Notes: a model not told the origin generated them from the sequence alone. Numbered from the stretch's first letter, positions 23,348 through 36,555 are shown. The stretch: DNA of 64,000 nucleotides from Cylindrodendrum hubeiense (GCA_014621425.1 JAANBB010000016.1:267386-331385), one strand, 5' to 3'. Made by a program: numbers and translations.

Positions 23348-25181
23348 ATGCATTTTCCAATGCTTGCTGCTTTGCTTTTGGTGGGCATGTGCTCTGCTGT
23401 CACGTTGCCAACCGTGAATTTGGGTTATGAACAGCATCAAGCCCTTAGCCTTAATGTATCCTATCTTATAATTCCCTCAAAATTCCATCTTGCTAATTTG
23501 TACTCAAGGAATCTAGTGGGCTGTACAGTTTCAGCAATGTTCGATATGGACAGGCTCCTGTGGGCGACCTTCGTTGGGCCCTGCCCCTTGCACCCACTGG
23601 TGTCGAAACGGAGGTGCAAAATGGTTCTGTAAACCGGATATGCCCCCAAGGTCTCCCTCAGTGGTTCACAACAACTAGTCTTTTCCAGAAGAGTTACGCA
23701 GCTGGATCTGCCAATCCATTTGATTATGATACAGCCTTGGCCAAGACGGAAGCGCTTTACCCAAACGGTACTGGATCTTACTACAGTACACTGACATATA
23801 CAACCGATGACTGTCTATTCCTGGATGTGATCGTTCCGAAGGCAATTTTCGAAGTGGGTAGGAAGTCAAAGGCTCCCGTGATGGTCTGGTATGTACTGTC
23901 ACCAACTTTAACCCAGTCACAAGTGCAGGTATCCTGACTCATGATATACCCTAGGATTCATGGTGGCGCCTATGTCATGGGAAACAAACTTGACAGTAGT
24001 GCAGGCAATTCCTCGGGTCTTATTGCTGCTAGTCAGAAAGACGGTTCTCTTGGTATGATTTACGTCTCGATAAACTACCGCCTAGGTAGTCTCGGTTTTA
24101 TATCTGGGGAATCATACGAAAGCGAGGGCGGCGTTTCGAATCTTGGTCTTCGTGACCAACGCCTAGCACTCGAATGGGTGCAAAAATACATCCACCTCTT
24201 TGGAGGCGACCCCAAGAAAGTCACCGTATCCGGCGGTACGATCATCTCTTAACTGCCCTTGTGTGTGAAAGGATCTTTTCTGATGAACTTCTAGGCTCTG
24301 CTGGTGCTGGCAGCATTATCTACCACCTTATCTCCAAAAGCAAGGAGAATTTGCCTTTTCAAAAGGCGTGGGTGGAGTCCCCAGGCTTGATCCCTACCTC
24401 ACATTCGACCAGGGAACTTGCCGCAAACAAGCTTCTCGAACAGCTAGGAGCCAGCAGTTTTGCAGAAGCCCGGGTTTTACCATCCGAGCAGATCATACGC
24501 GCCAACGCCGACGTCATTTCTGTAGCCAAAACTGGCAGCTTTGTTTACGCTCCGGTTGAAGATGGCAGCTACATCCCCGAAACAGCTGCCGTCAGTCTGA
24601 GAAAAGGAAATGTCCACAAAGGCGTCAAGTTAATGATCTCCCATACTAAGAATGAGGGATATAGTTTCATGCCCAGCTACGCGAGCACGGACGATTCATT
24701 CACAGAATTTCTGAAGCAGATGTTTCCATATGCATCCGAGTCCACAATATCCTATATTGTCCACAATCTTTTCCCTATCTCGAACTACGGTGGACTTTGG
24801 TATGAGCGTGTGGCTGACTTTGTTGGAAGCTTTGGGCTCAAGTGTCATGCACATGCACTCACAAAGGCTTATGGGAACGAAACATACAACTACGAATGGA
24901 GCGTCTTCCCAGCTTTCCATGGGTATGACTTTCTTAACGTCTTCTTTGCAGGCAATCGATATGGTGGAATTGTCAACTCTACCTACGCTGAGTTACTTCA
25001 GTCTTACATTGCCAACTTTGTCAAAACCGGAACCCCAAATGGTGATGGGTTACTCACCTGGCCTGTTGAAGGCCCGAAGTCACAAATTCTAAATTTAACG
25101 GCTCTCGGACCCGTGTTGCAGAAGGACAGTACTGCTAGCAAGGAATGCCTTTGGTTGGAGACCCACGATCTTCTAATGTAA
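23348..25181 (+). CDS. Secreted type-B carboxylesterase/lipase
   Basis: Extracellular alpha/beta-hydrolase of the carboxylesterase type-B family, hydrolysing esters. Exons 23348-23455, 23509-23888, 23955-24235 and 24295-25181 sum to 551 residues, a normal length. Residues 1-17 form a signal peptide. The N-terminal block (LYSFSNVRYGQAPVGDLRW), the EDCLFLDV-like TDDCLFLDV and the oxyanion segment IHGGAYVMG are present. The nucleophile elbow is assembled across the last intron as GGSAGAG, with Gly where most relatives have Glu before Ser. The acid is probably Glu in NEGYSF and the base His in FHGYDF. Several N-glycosylation sequons are visible. Substrate unknown. Confidence 0.9.
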
Positions 25182-28100
25182 GGGCAATACGATATTGATG
25201 TAAAGGGGAGCAGAATATGATATCGAGATGGATCTCAGTTGTCTCGTGTTAGACCAATAACTTAAATTCGTGTCAATAGGGTTTGAATCATTTTGAACTT
25301 AGATATGTATCAATTGAAATTAGTTCCCTTCAAGGAGGTCACTTAGTCCGATCTTCTAGTTAATTATGAGTCTCACAATTCGTGACTCCTCCAAGCTAGG
25401 GGTGTCTGACCCATTTACAGAGATTATTACTTGTGATATAACTCGTCTCACAATCTCAGCTATAACAATAGCACGATTGATACATATGCCCCCGGGTAGA
25501 GAACATTGATCGACTAAAGGTGATTAGCAGTCAGCCTGAAAATAACTCAGCACTATCCCATAAAGCTTTCATTTAAGACGGACTATCGAGCAGAATCGGG
25601 GAAGCAAAAGATTCCTGTGACTATTTGAATAACACAACTACGGCGCGATTTCATACATTGCTTTGTCCTCGGTTGCCAACATTGATAAGCATGGGAATTA
25701 GAATGTATTTTTCGAGTCAACATTTATATAAGCAGTCCGTGCCCCCTTTCCGCATTCACGTTCCATTAGCACTGCTTGAATGGCGATGCCCCGGGAGGTT
25801 CTTTGCTCAAATCTTACAACCATGGCATGCTGCGTCGCACAACCCTGACCTCCTGAAAAATATGAGACCCTTCTCATGTGATCTGTTCTTGACACGTCAA
25901 AGTGGATGACAGCCACTCTAGCTTGAAAAGCGCCTTTCCTAAGAGGGGAATTCTGTGACAATAGAAAAGAAAGACGGTTGCGAATGCAGACCTCATTCAC
26001 GACCAGTGTCAAGTTATGACTCCACTTATTCGCAAGCTAGCCGTCGGTCTCAAATGCCTAATCGAGAAACGAAATGGTTTGATCTATATATCCACGATGC
26101 ACCGAATACACAATACGCTCAATACGCTCAATACGCTCAATACGCTCAATACGCTTTAATACGCTTCAGCACGCACAATACGCTTAATTCGTTTTAATAC
26201 GCTCAATACGTTTTAATACACTCAATACGGTTTAATACGCTTCAGCACGCACTACCTTAGTTCAGTTCTAATACTGGTCCTTTTAGGCTGAGTCTAGCAT
26301 CCGACTGAGGTCCAGCACCAGCCCTGTGTATTTGTTAGCCGCTTGATAGCATTCGGCCGCCACCATGCTGCCTTAGTCTCTCCATGCAGTTGCCTGTGCG
26401 GCTGTTGTTTTGGCGGTAGACTCTTTCGTTTCCGAGATGCTCTGACAGAAGTGTGTGCTTCTTCTGAATAAGGGCATGTCAGCTTCTTTGGCATCAGTGA
26501 CACATGATGTCCTGTTGCAGGCTAGAGTTATCGCTGATTCCAAATAGAAAATTATTCGGATCGTCTATTCTACTAGTTTGCGGAAAGTGGAGGTAATTTT
26601 TTGGAAGACCCCTAGTTGTGTGGATGAGCAGTGGTTTTGGTGCCTCGTCTGTAGACCTCTGGCTCGTCCAAGAGCTCGGTCCGTGTCTCATCAATGGAAC
26701 GAAAAGCACAAGTCAACCCGCACATGTATAGAGTGCCCCCGCGAGCGTTTTTCTAGAGGAGTCAACTTAGGTGTCACCGTAAAACTCCTCAGCAACGATC
26801 GTATCCCGTAGCATGTATGGTTCCATCAAGTTCAAGACTCGCCAAACCATCCATTAACCTCAGTGGAGTCACTTTAGGAAACGCGAAAATGCCGCAAACT
26901 TGATGCGACCCGAATCCTACCTATTAACATGATTAAAGGAACAGCCGGTCCTCTACCAAAGAACATTTGACACGATTCAATCCCATTTGTCTTAATGTGA
27001 GGAGATGAATCGTGTGGTTACAGAACTCGAAGACGCTAGTAAAGGCACATCCGACGAAGTACTCGCTTATTACAGCTAGAGTATCACCTTTATCTTTAAA
27101 GAGGGCATAAACCCCTATGACGTCTGCCGGCTATGTGGCGGCCTAGGCTTGTGCTGTGAGGAGGACATGTGGATATCTTGATAAATAAACGACTCCCCGA
27201 CATCATTCCTTGGTATTTCTTATGTTATTGTATTTAATGTTTTGTTCGATGAGTTAGTGAGGAGCTTCTCTATATCCGGAACGACGCAAGTTGGCCTCCT
27301 ATTCTGGATTGAGGACCCACTTGATCAAGTCTGCCACTTCTCTCTTTCCTGACACAGAAGATTCTCATCGTTAATTCCATTGTGCCTACAACCCGAGGGG
27401 ACATTACACACGGGTACGCAAGGTGGCTTGAAAGTTTCTCAGTCAGTAATCAAGTGCTATATTCCTAAAACTCATTCGACTTTTCGTCCTACTTGTAAAA
27501 ACGAGTCTGGGCCTTTTCTCAAAAGTGAGGCTAAGTCTTCAGTGGACTCAATTAATATCCTGCTAGTTACTTATTAATTCCGTCTTTTTTGGAGTGTAAG
27601 ATAGATTAAGTAACAAATGTTTTATACTTTATAAAATAAATAGTATGATTGTATTGAAGAAGTTTAACTCACAAGTAGTAATAATAAGGAGACTACACGA
27701 GATAGGACTGTTTAGTACGAGGGCACAAGAGACACTCAGAAACCTAGTAACCCACTTCCTAGACGAATCTTGCATCTGTAATAATACTACCACACGTCCG
27801 CAATCCAGGCAAGGGTGCAGATAAAACACTCTCAAAATGAACAACATAGACTAGCCTGACTGATACTATTTATCAGTATCATCCTATCAAATGGGTCACA
27901 AAATAATCCCACAAAGATAGGCCAAAGATATCGTAAATTGAGTTTACTAGAAAATCACACTATTAAACACTTATGACAATAATCGCAGCTGATTATCGTT
28001 GACAAAGTCAATCGCGATGTCTCAATCCTACCCTGCAGCTCTTGATGACTGACCAATTCACCTTATCCAATAACCTCAATACCGGTCACAACAGCTTATA

Positions 28101-28268
28101 AGAGGCAGCTCAGATTAAATGGGCCTATATCCTAGCTGATATGCACACAAATTTAAGTATGCCTGTAAAGCTATGTCATACTGCAAGATCAAGGAATCCC
28201 AATGTAATTCTATTATAAAGCTATTAACTAGATTTATAGATATATAGGAGCTGGCCTATTTAGAAAGT
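25182..28268. other. 3.1-kb gene-less region
   Basis: No supported gene. It holds the CAATACGCT array at 26111-26251 and an AT-rich stretch from about 27560 to 28260 near the 3' end of the next gene. Frames of 60-105 codons are present but lack domain or splice support. Confidence 0.45.
26111..26251. repeat. Tandem CAATACGCT array and derived repeats
   Basis: Five perfect 9-bp CAATACGCT units (26111-26155) lead into decayed copies (TTAATACGCT, CAATACGTT, CAATACGGT). A longer block, TTTAATACGCTTCAGCACGC, occurs twice, at about 26155 and 26230. The orientation is opposite to the 19209 array. Confidence 0.85.
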
Positions 28269-30557
28269 TTATAACTGAAAACTCGCCATATTCGTCATCC
28301 TTAAATCAGTATCGATAATAGGGACTCTTTCTGTCTTATCAACCCACTCAGAGATAATATCGTCAATATCTTCTGTAGAGTATCTTAGGTCAAAAAATTG
28401 CTCCGGTAGTGATGATTCCAGAACAGGAGTTCTATGTTGGGAAACCGCTGTGCGGACCACAACTTCGTATCTTTTTGCTCGCGACCACCTTTTTCCACAG
28501 ACATGCAAAGCATATGCCAAAGAGCGCACATGGCTTGGTACGTCGGCTGAGAGAGCCTTTGATAATACTGAAACCAATAGTTAATATTACCCAGAGCAGA
28601 TAAATGTGCAATACTTACCAATGAAAAATCTAGCGGATACGAATAAACAAGGTATCAGGTGTGGATTGCTCACAAGGAGGTCTTCGTCATCCATTCTGCG
28701 TACTTTGGCTGCCATGTTCTCGCACGCGTACAAACAGCGATTTGATGCGTATGCCCACTGGGATAGATTTGAATCAGTAATGAGAATGCAAACATTATAA
28801 GAAGCTATTCCACGCACTGGTTCGTAGTTTGTCGCAATTCCTGTGGGTAACTGAACAAGCCGCTGGAAAATGACGATTATGGCCCTTTTTGGCTTGTCAA
28901 TGATCTGTTTCAGAGGGCAAGTGATTGTGGTACCGGTACATACATATTGAGTAAGCAATTCGCAAGTACAATGTTCGGATCCATTTCAGACCGCTCTACC
29001 TGTGGAAGCTCTGCGTTGATGAGCCGGAACACAGAAGCTACAAATTCTTCCCGCCAGCTCGTAAGCCGGTCATCAATCTTCTGCGCCTCGCTCTGCCAGG
29101 TCAAGATGGCTTCGGTGTTCGTCCAATCAACGTCGCGCCTCAAGAACTCATGAACAGTTGATAGCTCAGTAGCAACAAGGATGATGCACAGTGAGAAAGC
29201 CGAAGAGTAGCGAAATTGGCCTAGAGACCATACACTGATGATGTGTTCAGGAAATGCCCATAAGGCGTCGCTGCAAGGCAGCACACAATGTCCAATCGGC
29301 ATTGAGATAGATGTGTTCCACGTCGTGCCTAGAGTTGACATGCTGTCAAGCATCTCCGTCATCCAGTATGCTCGTACAAGTTCCTCACGGGAGATAATAG
29401 TCTTGTCCACGGGAGAGATCCGTGACGGGATGGTGCTGTTATAATTCGAGTGATCGACTCCTCCTGTCACAAGGTCACGTAGGCCTAGCTGTGCGCTCAT
29501 CCTGCTCATGGTTAATGTGCTTGAATGGCAATATTGATAATATTGATTTGAGGCAGCAAATCTGTGATTGGAAACCTGGGCATCACCTACCTCTTGCAGA
29601 CAGCCATCTTATTCCAGAACCCAGTCATCTCACCAGAGCCGTAGTCGATGATCGAAATGATGAGGAGTGCTTGTATAGACTCGAGAGAGCGCTCATGCAA
29701 TGCCCCAACGAGCACTTCTTCCCTCAAACGATCTATCGACTCCCGCCTTTCTGTTGGGGTGCACACTTGCGATCGAAAATGATCCAGTGTCGTTGCTTCA
29801 ATGGCCTTTATGACCAGCCGACGGTGACAAGTCGCCATGTCAGGGGAACTCTGGAATGTTTCAACTAGGGAGGGTTGGTGGAGAATAGGGAACCATGGAT
29901 GATAAACCTTAAACCAGACGGTTATCAGCTCGGAGATGTCAGTCATGGAGGTGAGGTTGAGGTCATATGCGCCCATGGCGCTTGAGGCCGATGCTATAGC
30001 AGTGGATGGCGTATCGGTCAGAAACATATCCACACTAGAGTCATGAGGTCTCCGATTGCCTTCCAAATGCATGGCTCCTGGTGTAGCAATCGATTGGTCT
30101 GCATCTGAAGAGTCTTGTTGGATCAAGGTCACAGGAGACTCATGAGAGACAGGCTCTGGACCGTCATTGTCGGGTAAACTTTGATCAACCACCTGCCGGT
30201 CGCTAGGATGTCCTGCCTCGATCCGATTCACACGTTCCTCTAGCATTGCTACAGTCATCAGCGACTATTCTGACACAACTGATGCGTTTGACGAACACAA
30301 ACGGAGTTCCAATTGAGACACATAACCGGCTCGAAGACCGGGGGCCTGCTGTGCTGCCACATAGTGGCACTCGAAGTTGTTCCTTAAACAGAGATTACAT
30401 TTCGGGCGGGCCCGGTCACATGCCGTTTTCCTCTGTCGGCAGGTGGAGCCTGGCGTTAACGTTGATATGTTAGAAAGCAGACTCGACGTGGGATTGGCTG
30501 GAGGTAAGTCACACAGGCAGCTCTATGAGACTTTATCCGGCTGGTCGGCTCAGTCAT
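28269..30557 (-). CDS. Zn2Cys6 transcription factor near the sugar genes
   Basis: Exon 1 (30515-30557) encodes a short basic start. Intron 30450-30514 splits the first zinc cysteine. Exon 2 completes the cluster: CSTCRQRKTACD, then six-cysteine spacing to FECHY. A coiled-coil dimerisation segment follows (MLEERVNRIEAG, near 30200-30245). The regulatory domain starts ISELITVWFKVYHPWFPILH and continues across intron 29502-29590 (joint CKR-MSAQLGLRDL) to the end at 28269. Two or three further introns between 28960 and 28560 are needed; their exact borders are uncertain. The total is about 600 residues. It lies 1 kb downstream of the transketolase gene on the same strand, so control of the 31-38 kb sugar genes is plausible but unproven. 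Confidence 0.8.
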
Positions 30558-31561
30558 GCTGAAATGATAGGGTCGGAGGAGTTTGTCTGTTGAGGTCGGC
30601 AGGACACGGCCCGACGCCGGCAGCGCGACGTTGTTTTTGAAGAAACAAGAGTTCAAAGACGCACGTGACTATGTTGACGCCTCCAACTATTGGTGGGATG
30701 ATCGGGCCGGTGGGCTGACTCGGCACACGCTACGCTGGGAGCTGGTTAGGCCCGACCCATGTAAACCCTCCTGCTCTTAGTGAGAATGAAACCTATAACG
30801 CGTAATAACTACATACCCAAGTGCAAGGGGCCCTTACTTTCTGGACAAGCGATCAACCAATACCAATCCTTTGTTCTGGAGAGAGGCTAGGGTGTTGGCC
30901 TGCTTTCTCAACCCAACGCCAGATAGCACGTCACATAATATACATACACAAGTTTACCTGCTCGGCAAACACGATGGCGCTCGACTAATACCAGTACATA
31001 GCTGACCTGGGAGTTTTTTGAGTCTACTCATACTTCATCAGTTGAAGTGCTACCAACCACTCGAATGTTGCTTCTTAGTTCTTGTACACAACGTGTCGGG
31101 AGGGATGGCTTGCTAGCCAAAGATAACACGTGAGCTCAAAATGCTACTAGGGATATCTAAGATACTGTCAAATGATCACATCCTCTACACACACATTCAG
31201 GTTACCAATTGCTTGCGAAATTGTGGTTCTATTACCTGGCTTTTGCTCGAGATCGATTCTGCTACCCTAAAGCTAGCAAATTTTACATCTGGTAGATGTG
31301 GCTGGTTTTGCCCGGTAAGCTTCATGCTCATTTCAAAGATTCTCCTCTCGAAGCTAATATTAATTAGATGCCTCCATTTTTATATCAGCACTAAAGCTTT
31401 GAGGCGTAGTATTGATACCCTCTATTGATAGTGAATAGAACAGATTTACATCGAGTGAAGCGGGGGTGGGGTGCGTTCTATCCCAGGGTAAGAATCTTGT
31501 TACTAGATACATGGCTTATTTTGGAGCAGATTATGTTCTAGAATTAACCAACCTGGTTCAT
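30558..31561. other. Intergenic, no gene seen
   Basis: Region upstream of the regulator and downstream of the transketolase. The small frames here lack support. Confidence 0.45.
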
Positions 31562-33980
31562 TTAGAAAGCGCGACGAATTGCCGAGGGCAAGTTTGTCAC
31601 CGTCTTCCATGCCTCAACCACAGCGACAGCTCGCTTTGAAATGCCTTCGGGAGTGAACTCAAATTTCTAAGAGTTTCTTAGTTAGTATCAACAAAGTCAA
31701 ACACTAAAAAAAACGATGAGGGGTGGTTTTTTGCTTTAAAACAAAATCTCCATTGCGTACCTCGTAAAGCTCCTTTGCGGGGCCGGATGCGCCAAAACGA
31801 TCGAGGCCAAATTGTTCATGAGTGTATCGAGCCCAACCTGTGGTGCTCATGACCTCTACAGAAAGTGAGGGAATACCATGAGGAAGAACAGACAGCCTAT
31901 ATTCCAGATCCTGAGAATCGAAAGCCTCTAGACATGGCATGGAAACAATTCGAGCTCTGAGATCGTGGTGTTTTTGTAAATGTTTGGCAGCTTCGACGCA
32001 AAGTGACACTTCGGACCCAGTGGAGACGAGAGTGATATCGGCTCCATCAACTTCTCGCAGAGTATAGCCACCCTTGATTGCCTTTTCATATGTAGACCCT
32101 TCAAGCTGAGGAAGTTGTTGGCGGGAAAAGGCCAAGATGCTTGGCGTATGTTTGGAAGTCAAGGCAACATAGTAAGCGGCGCTCGTCTCGTTTCCATCTG
32201 CTGGTCGCCAAACCATCGTGTTGGGCATTGAACGGAAATGGCTCAATGTTTCGATCGGCTGGTGAGTTGGGCCATCTTCTCCTAGGCCAATGGAGTCATG
32301 AGTTGCAACCCAGAGAACTCTACTCTGCGACAAGGCAGATAGGCGAATTGCGCCAGCAGCATAAGAAACAAAGTTGAGGAAAGTTCCGGCATAGGGCAGC
32401 ACCGTTCCATAGGCTGCCAGACCATTCATGATTCCTCCCATGGCATGCTCACGAACGCCGTAGCGGACATATCGACCAGAGTAATCACCGAGACCCGTGA
32501 TGTCAGCCTGAAAGTCAACAGCAGTCTTCCATCTCGTCAGATTAGAGGGAGTCAGGTCCGCTGAACCACCAAAGAGATCCGGGACAACCGACTCAAGCCT
32601 CTCTAACACAGCCTCTGATAGCTTTCTAGTCGCCTCAGGTGGGTCCGAAGGAGTGTAGACTGGTAGGTTCTTCTCCCAGTCGTTAGGAAGGTCCCCAGCC
32701 ATTCGTCGCATAAGCTCGGCATGCTCAACAGGATGCTTTTCAGCATATCCAGTAACCAGAGTGTTCCATCTCTCTTCAAGTGCCGCGCCATGAGAAGATC
32801 GCTTTCCACAGAGATCATAGACCTCTTGTGGAATATCGAACGTGCGGTCTGGATCGAAACCAAACTTCTCCTTTAGCTGCTTAATATCAGCAGCCTGTAG
32901 TGGTGACCCGTGGACACCATGAGTCCCTTGTTTGATAGAGCCATATCCGATGGTGGTTCGCAGCTTGATCAAAGATGGCTTGTCCTTGACGTTTTGGGCC
33001 TCTTGAAATGCAGCAGAGATTGCATTCAGATCAGAGTCACCATCTTCTACAATGATGACTTGCCAACCGTAGGCCTCGTAGCGCTTGCCAACATCCTCAG
33101 TGAATGCACAGTTGATGTCTCCATCGATCGAGATGTGATTGTCATCATAGACGCAAATAAGGTTACCAAGCTGCAGATGACCAGCCATAGAAGATGCCTC
33201 ACTTGCAATACCTTCCATCAAGCAGCCATCACCTAGAAAACAGTATGTATAGTTAGTTACTAGGTTGAACTGAGGTTTGTTGAACCGAGCCGCCGTATGC
33301 GCCTGTGCCATGGCCAGCCCGACAGCGTTTGCGACACCTTGACCCAGGGGACCAGTGGTAACTTCAACACCCGGGGTGTCATGAGCCTCGGGGTGGCCAG
33401 GAAGAATGCTGCCGAGTTTCTTTTACGGTCAGCGGATAAGATTATTCCAATATTAATATTCTTCCCCGGGCAGGATGGTGTATTGATGGTTGCTTACGCG
33501 AAACGATTTGATATCATCCATGCTGACAGCATAACCATAGATGTGTAAGAGAGCATATTGAAGCATACAACCATGACCGTTACTAAACATATTTAGCATT
33601 GTCATCCCGGTATGGAATGATTCGTTGATCGGTAGCAGAGTTAGTAGGACTTACGAGAGTACAAAGCGATCGCGATTGAGCCAGTTAGGGTTCTTGGGGT
33701 TGAAATTCAAGAATCGATTGAAGAGAACATGGGCCACTGGGGCCAAACCCCTTTACGGGATATTAACAACTGGATCTCAAGCCAATGCTTCAAAGGCAGA
33801 ACCACGACGTACATTGGGGCGCCGGGATGTCCTGAGCTACAGGCATAGGTCGCATCGACCTAGGGCAATGAGTCAGCTAAAATAGACGAGAATGGGTTCA
33901 TATAGGATTGATGAGAAGATTCATACAGCAAGGAGGCGGACCGTGTTGATGGCCAATTGGTCGGCATCGTTGAAGGCCAT
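31562..33980 (-). CDS. Transketolase
   Basis: Thiamine-diphosphate enzyme that moves two-carbon ketol units between sugar phosphates in the pentose phosphate pathway. Six exons (33927-33980, 33813-33859, 33655-33750, 33498-33582, 31761-33419, 31562-31666) sum to 681 residues, the standard size. Signature regions are [22 protein letters not shown], the phosphate-pocket GPLGQG, the ThDP-binding GDGCLMEG, and the pyrimidine-side [10 protein letters not shown] and [15 protein letters not shown]. The C-terminus [13 protein letters not shown] is recovered only after the 31667-31760 intron. The short exons near the start are supported by phase and family alignment. Its position between a regulator, a kinase and a transporter suggests a dedicated catabolic copy; a second housekeeping copy elsewhere would be expected. 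Confidence 0.93.
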
Positions 33981-35009
33981 GGTTGTGATTCAGCTAGACA
34001 CAGGTATTTCTTTCCAATCTCTGCGTATGAAGCTTGCGCCTGTGCTGATTGAACCGCGGATAGAATCTGACGTGCCGAAAGGGAGGCATTTATACTCTAT
34101 TGTATCGACCGCCTGTGTTCATTTTGGACTCGACTCGACAGGAATTAAGGTGGGGAGCACGCCGACCCTCCGGTGAACGCTTGACAAAGACGACCAGCTG
34201 ATTCGACTACGAGATGCCTCTGCCACCCGCTCCAAGATGAAGCCGCCGTCACCAACTGCCCATAATTCCGACGAGAAGACCAATTGCGCGGAGGCTGCCA
34301 ATTGATTCTCTGGTCTGAGTCGGGGCGTTTAGGGGAGGCCCAAGCCCCATTCCGAAAGGCGCTCCGACATCATGCTATCGCTTCAGGGGTGGGTCTGTAG
34401 GCTTGGCTTAATTGGATGGCAGCGGAGCGTGTCAATTCCGGAGGTCGAGGCCCATCTACTCACAATATTGGTGGATCCGGGGAACATTGGAATTCGCCAC
34501 CCATTATTATGTGACCAGTTCCTTTGAGGCAAAATGGGGCTGCTGGTGTGCCTTGATTGGATGGCGACGGGCCATGTCAATCCCGATCACGTGTACCGAA
34601 CATCTCATTGTTTGGTCTCCATACTCGAACCTGGAAGAACTTAAGCGTAAATATCTATTGTGGGGCTTTCCTGGTGCATGCGGTCATCTCGAGGAAAGTT
34701 CGTGCAAAATCTTGGTGACCTCAATTCTCTAAGTAATCGCAGCATATCGACTCCACTGTTCCGCCAGTCCTCTCTTCAAGCCGGAGGGTGGTAAGGAAAC
34801 CCAGCTAGCGTCACTGCAGTAGCACAAGCATTGTGGGGCACTCTAAGTATCCAGTGCAGGGTAGGAGAGGGAACTTATGGAGTGTATAGGACACATAAGC
34901 ACGAGCGCCGATTCATGCTATGCTTAAAGGCACGCATTTCGCACGGGTAACACTGCATGGGGTTCTCGGGCATGGCATTTCAAACATACAATGTAAATTT
35001 CTTGTGTTT
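33981..35009. promoter_or_regulatory. Upstream region of transketolase with paired 33-bp repeats
   Basis: No gene is supported. Two related segments begin near 34410 (ATTGGATGGCAGCGGAGCG) and 34556 (ATTGGATGGCGACGGGCC), each followed by (A/G)TGTCAAT. They lie about 145 bp apart in the presumed transketolase promoter. Use as regulator sites is inferred. Confidence 0.35.
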
Positions 35010-35920
35010 TTATTGTCTAGTGGTTTCATCTCTATCCTTTAAGATTGGGGGTTACGTTGCAAATCGTAACTCAAATAACGAGCTCCTAACAACACTTTAC
35101 ACGCTCTTTAACGGGCAATCTGTTCTCGAGTATATCATCCGCGTTGAGGAAATCAGTGGTCCTGATTCTTTCCCTCGCAGCTTGCTCATCCTGGCAGATC
35201 CCCGAAGCAACATGTCTCTTGACCAATCTCTTTCTCGCCACCTCGCGATCGACTTCGACGAACCACAACTCGGTCATCAGTTGCGCGGCCGACCGCCACG
35301 GCTCTCGATCTAAACACACATAATTTCCCTCGAATACGACAATCTTTGTAGTTGGTAGGATAGCGATGCTATCTTCCACTGGGTCCATGATCGCGTGCTC
35401 GAAGCTAGGGGCGTAGATGATCGTTCCCTTTGAGACTGGTTGATGTAGTCTCTCGACTAGTTTGCAGAACCCATCCGCGTCGAATGTGAATGCAGCGCCT
35501 CGCCTGTGGATGGCAGTAACTGGGTCATTCATAGCAGCCAGCTGTGCTCTAGTGTAGTGGTAGCCATCCATTGACACGTCTGCAGCGATGGCCTCAACAT
35601 TTGAGCCTTTTCCTTGCTCATGGAGGGCGTTAATAGCCATGACCACGTTGTTGGCCAGCGTAGTCTTGCCTAGCCACCCGCTTAGCTCCTCTGTTGGATA
35701 TCAGATTGTTGATGCCATTTCGAGGGAAGCGTACCTGATCCGGGAATCCCTGATATCCCTATAAGAATCCTCTTGTTTGGATCACTTTTCTGATATATAT
35801 CTGTAGCAAATATCCATCAGTTATATCCTTTCAACTCTGTGATACGTTTTTAAGATGACAGAGGAGAAGGTCCCACCTACCCCATGCCTTCTCGGCCAGT
35901 CGAGTTATCTCTGCGTCCAT
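35010..35920 (-). CDS. P-loop kinase, uridine kinase/phosphoribulokinase-like
   Basis: Soluble ATP-dependent kinase of the uridine-kinase/PRK/FrcK-like family, expected to phosphorylate a sugar or nucleoside. Exons 35881-35920, 35735-35800 and 35101-35669, plus a proposed last exon 35010-35036, give 233 residues. Walker A GIPGSGKTTLA spans the second intron. DVSMDGYHYTRAQL carries the substrate-side Asp. RRGAAFTFDADGF, APSFEHAIMDPVED and FEGNYVCLD follow in family order. RKRLVKRHV resembles the Arg-rich lid. If the last intron is not used, the frame stops at 35086. It is divergent from the MFS sugar transporter (635 bp between starts) and sits upstream of transketolase on the same strand, which favours a sugar substrate. 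Confidence 0.82.
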
Positions 35921-36555
35921 TGTAGCGAAGCCGTCTTTCACTTTATGTGACTTTCTCAAAAAACAAGCAGGCAAAGGTTTCAGAATCAGAGAGTCGTAAA
36001 AGTATTATATGCACTTTGTAAACCATTTCAAACGGAGTCTTTGTCGTGGCGCCATCCTTTACCCAAAACCCAGGTCTAGGGTCCGGTCCGAGTCAGCCCG
36101 GCGCCATTGTGGCCCCGGGGTCGACACGGCCCGAAAAATGCTACTTGATTGGCTTACCTCCCAGCGAGTGGATCAAACCAAAGGCAACGAACCATCGGAA
36201 TACCACCTACCCATTCCTCTCCTCCCATTTCTCCTTTTTTCCCCGCTGACAACCTAAGGGCTGGGGAAACAAGCTAGCAGATGATGCCCGTGGGGAAATG
36301 AATTCGTGGGGTGCACGTGAGGAAGAAAACCAGACAACTAGCTTCGCAGGTTCCCAAACTTCGACGCAGAGACATCTATATAAGCCCACCCCGACAAACC
36401 GTGAAGTTTGGACAGGAACAATATCCAGGCACTCATCAACGGGCTTGTTTCATCATTGCAAGACAGGTCCTGCGGATTGGCTTGCTTATTTTGCCATAAA
36501 ATCTTTACTTTCAACAACTCCCTCACTTGTCCACTTACGACGTCGTGAATCAATC
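35921..36555. promoter_or_regulatory. Divergent promoter, kinase and sugar transporter
   Basis: The two start codons face away from each other across 635 bp, suggesting shared control. A TATA-like stretch (TCTATATAAGCC) lies near 36371, about 185 bp before the transporter ATG. Individual binding sites were not identified with confidence. Confidence 0.4.

Noticed and set aside
26111..26251. Array considered as telomere or CRISPR
   Set aside because: The unit is not the TTAGGG telomere type, there are no unique spacers between units, and it lies inside a chromosome segment.
33225..33262. Intron-like TACTAAC...TAG sequence in the transketolase
   Set aside because: The sequence codes for the conserved [13 protein letters not shown] region, so no splice is taken.
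34412..34732. 106-codon frame upstream of transketolase
   Set aside because: It contains the repeat elements, has erratic composition and no homology signal that I recognise.
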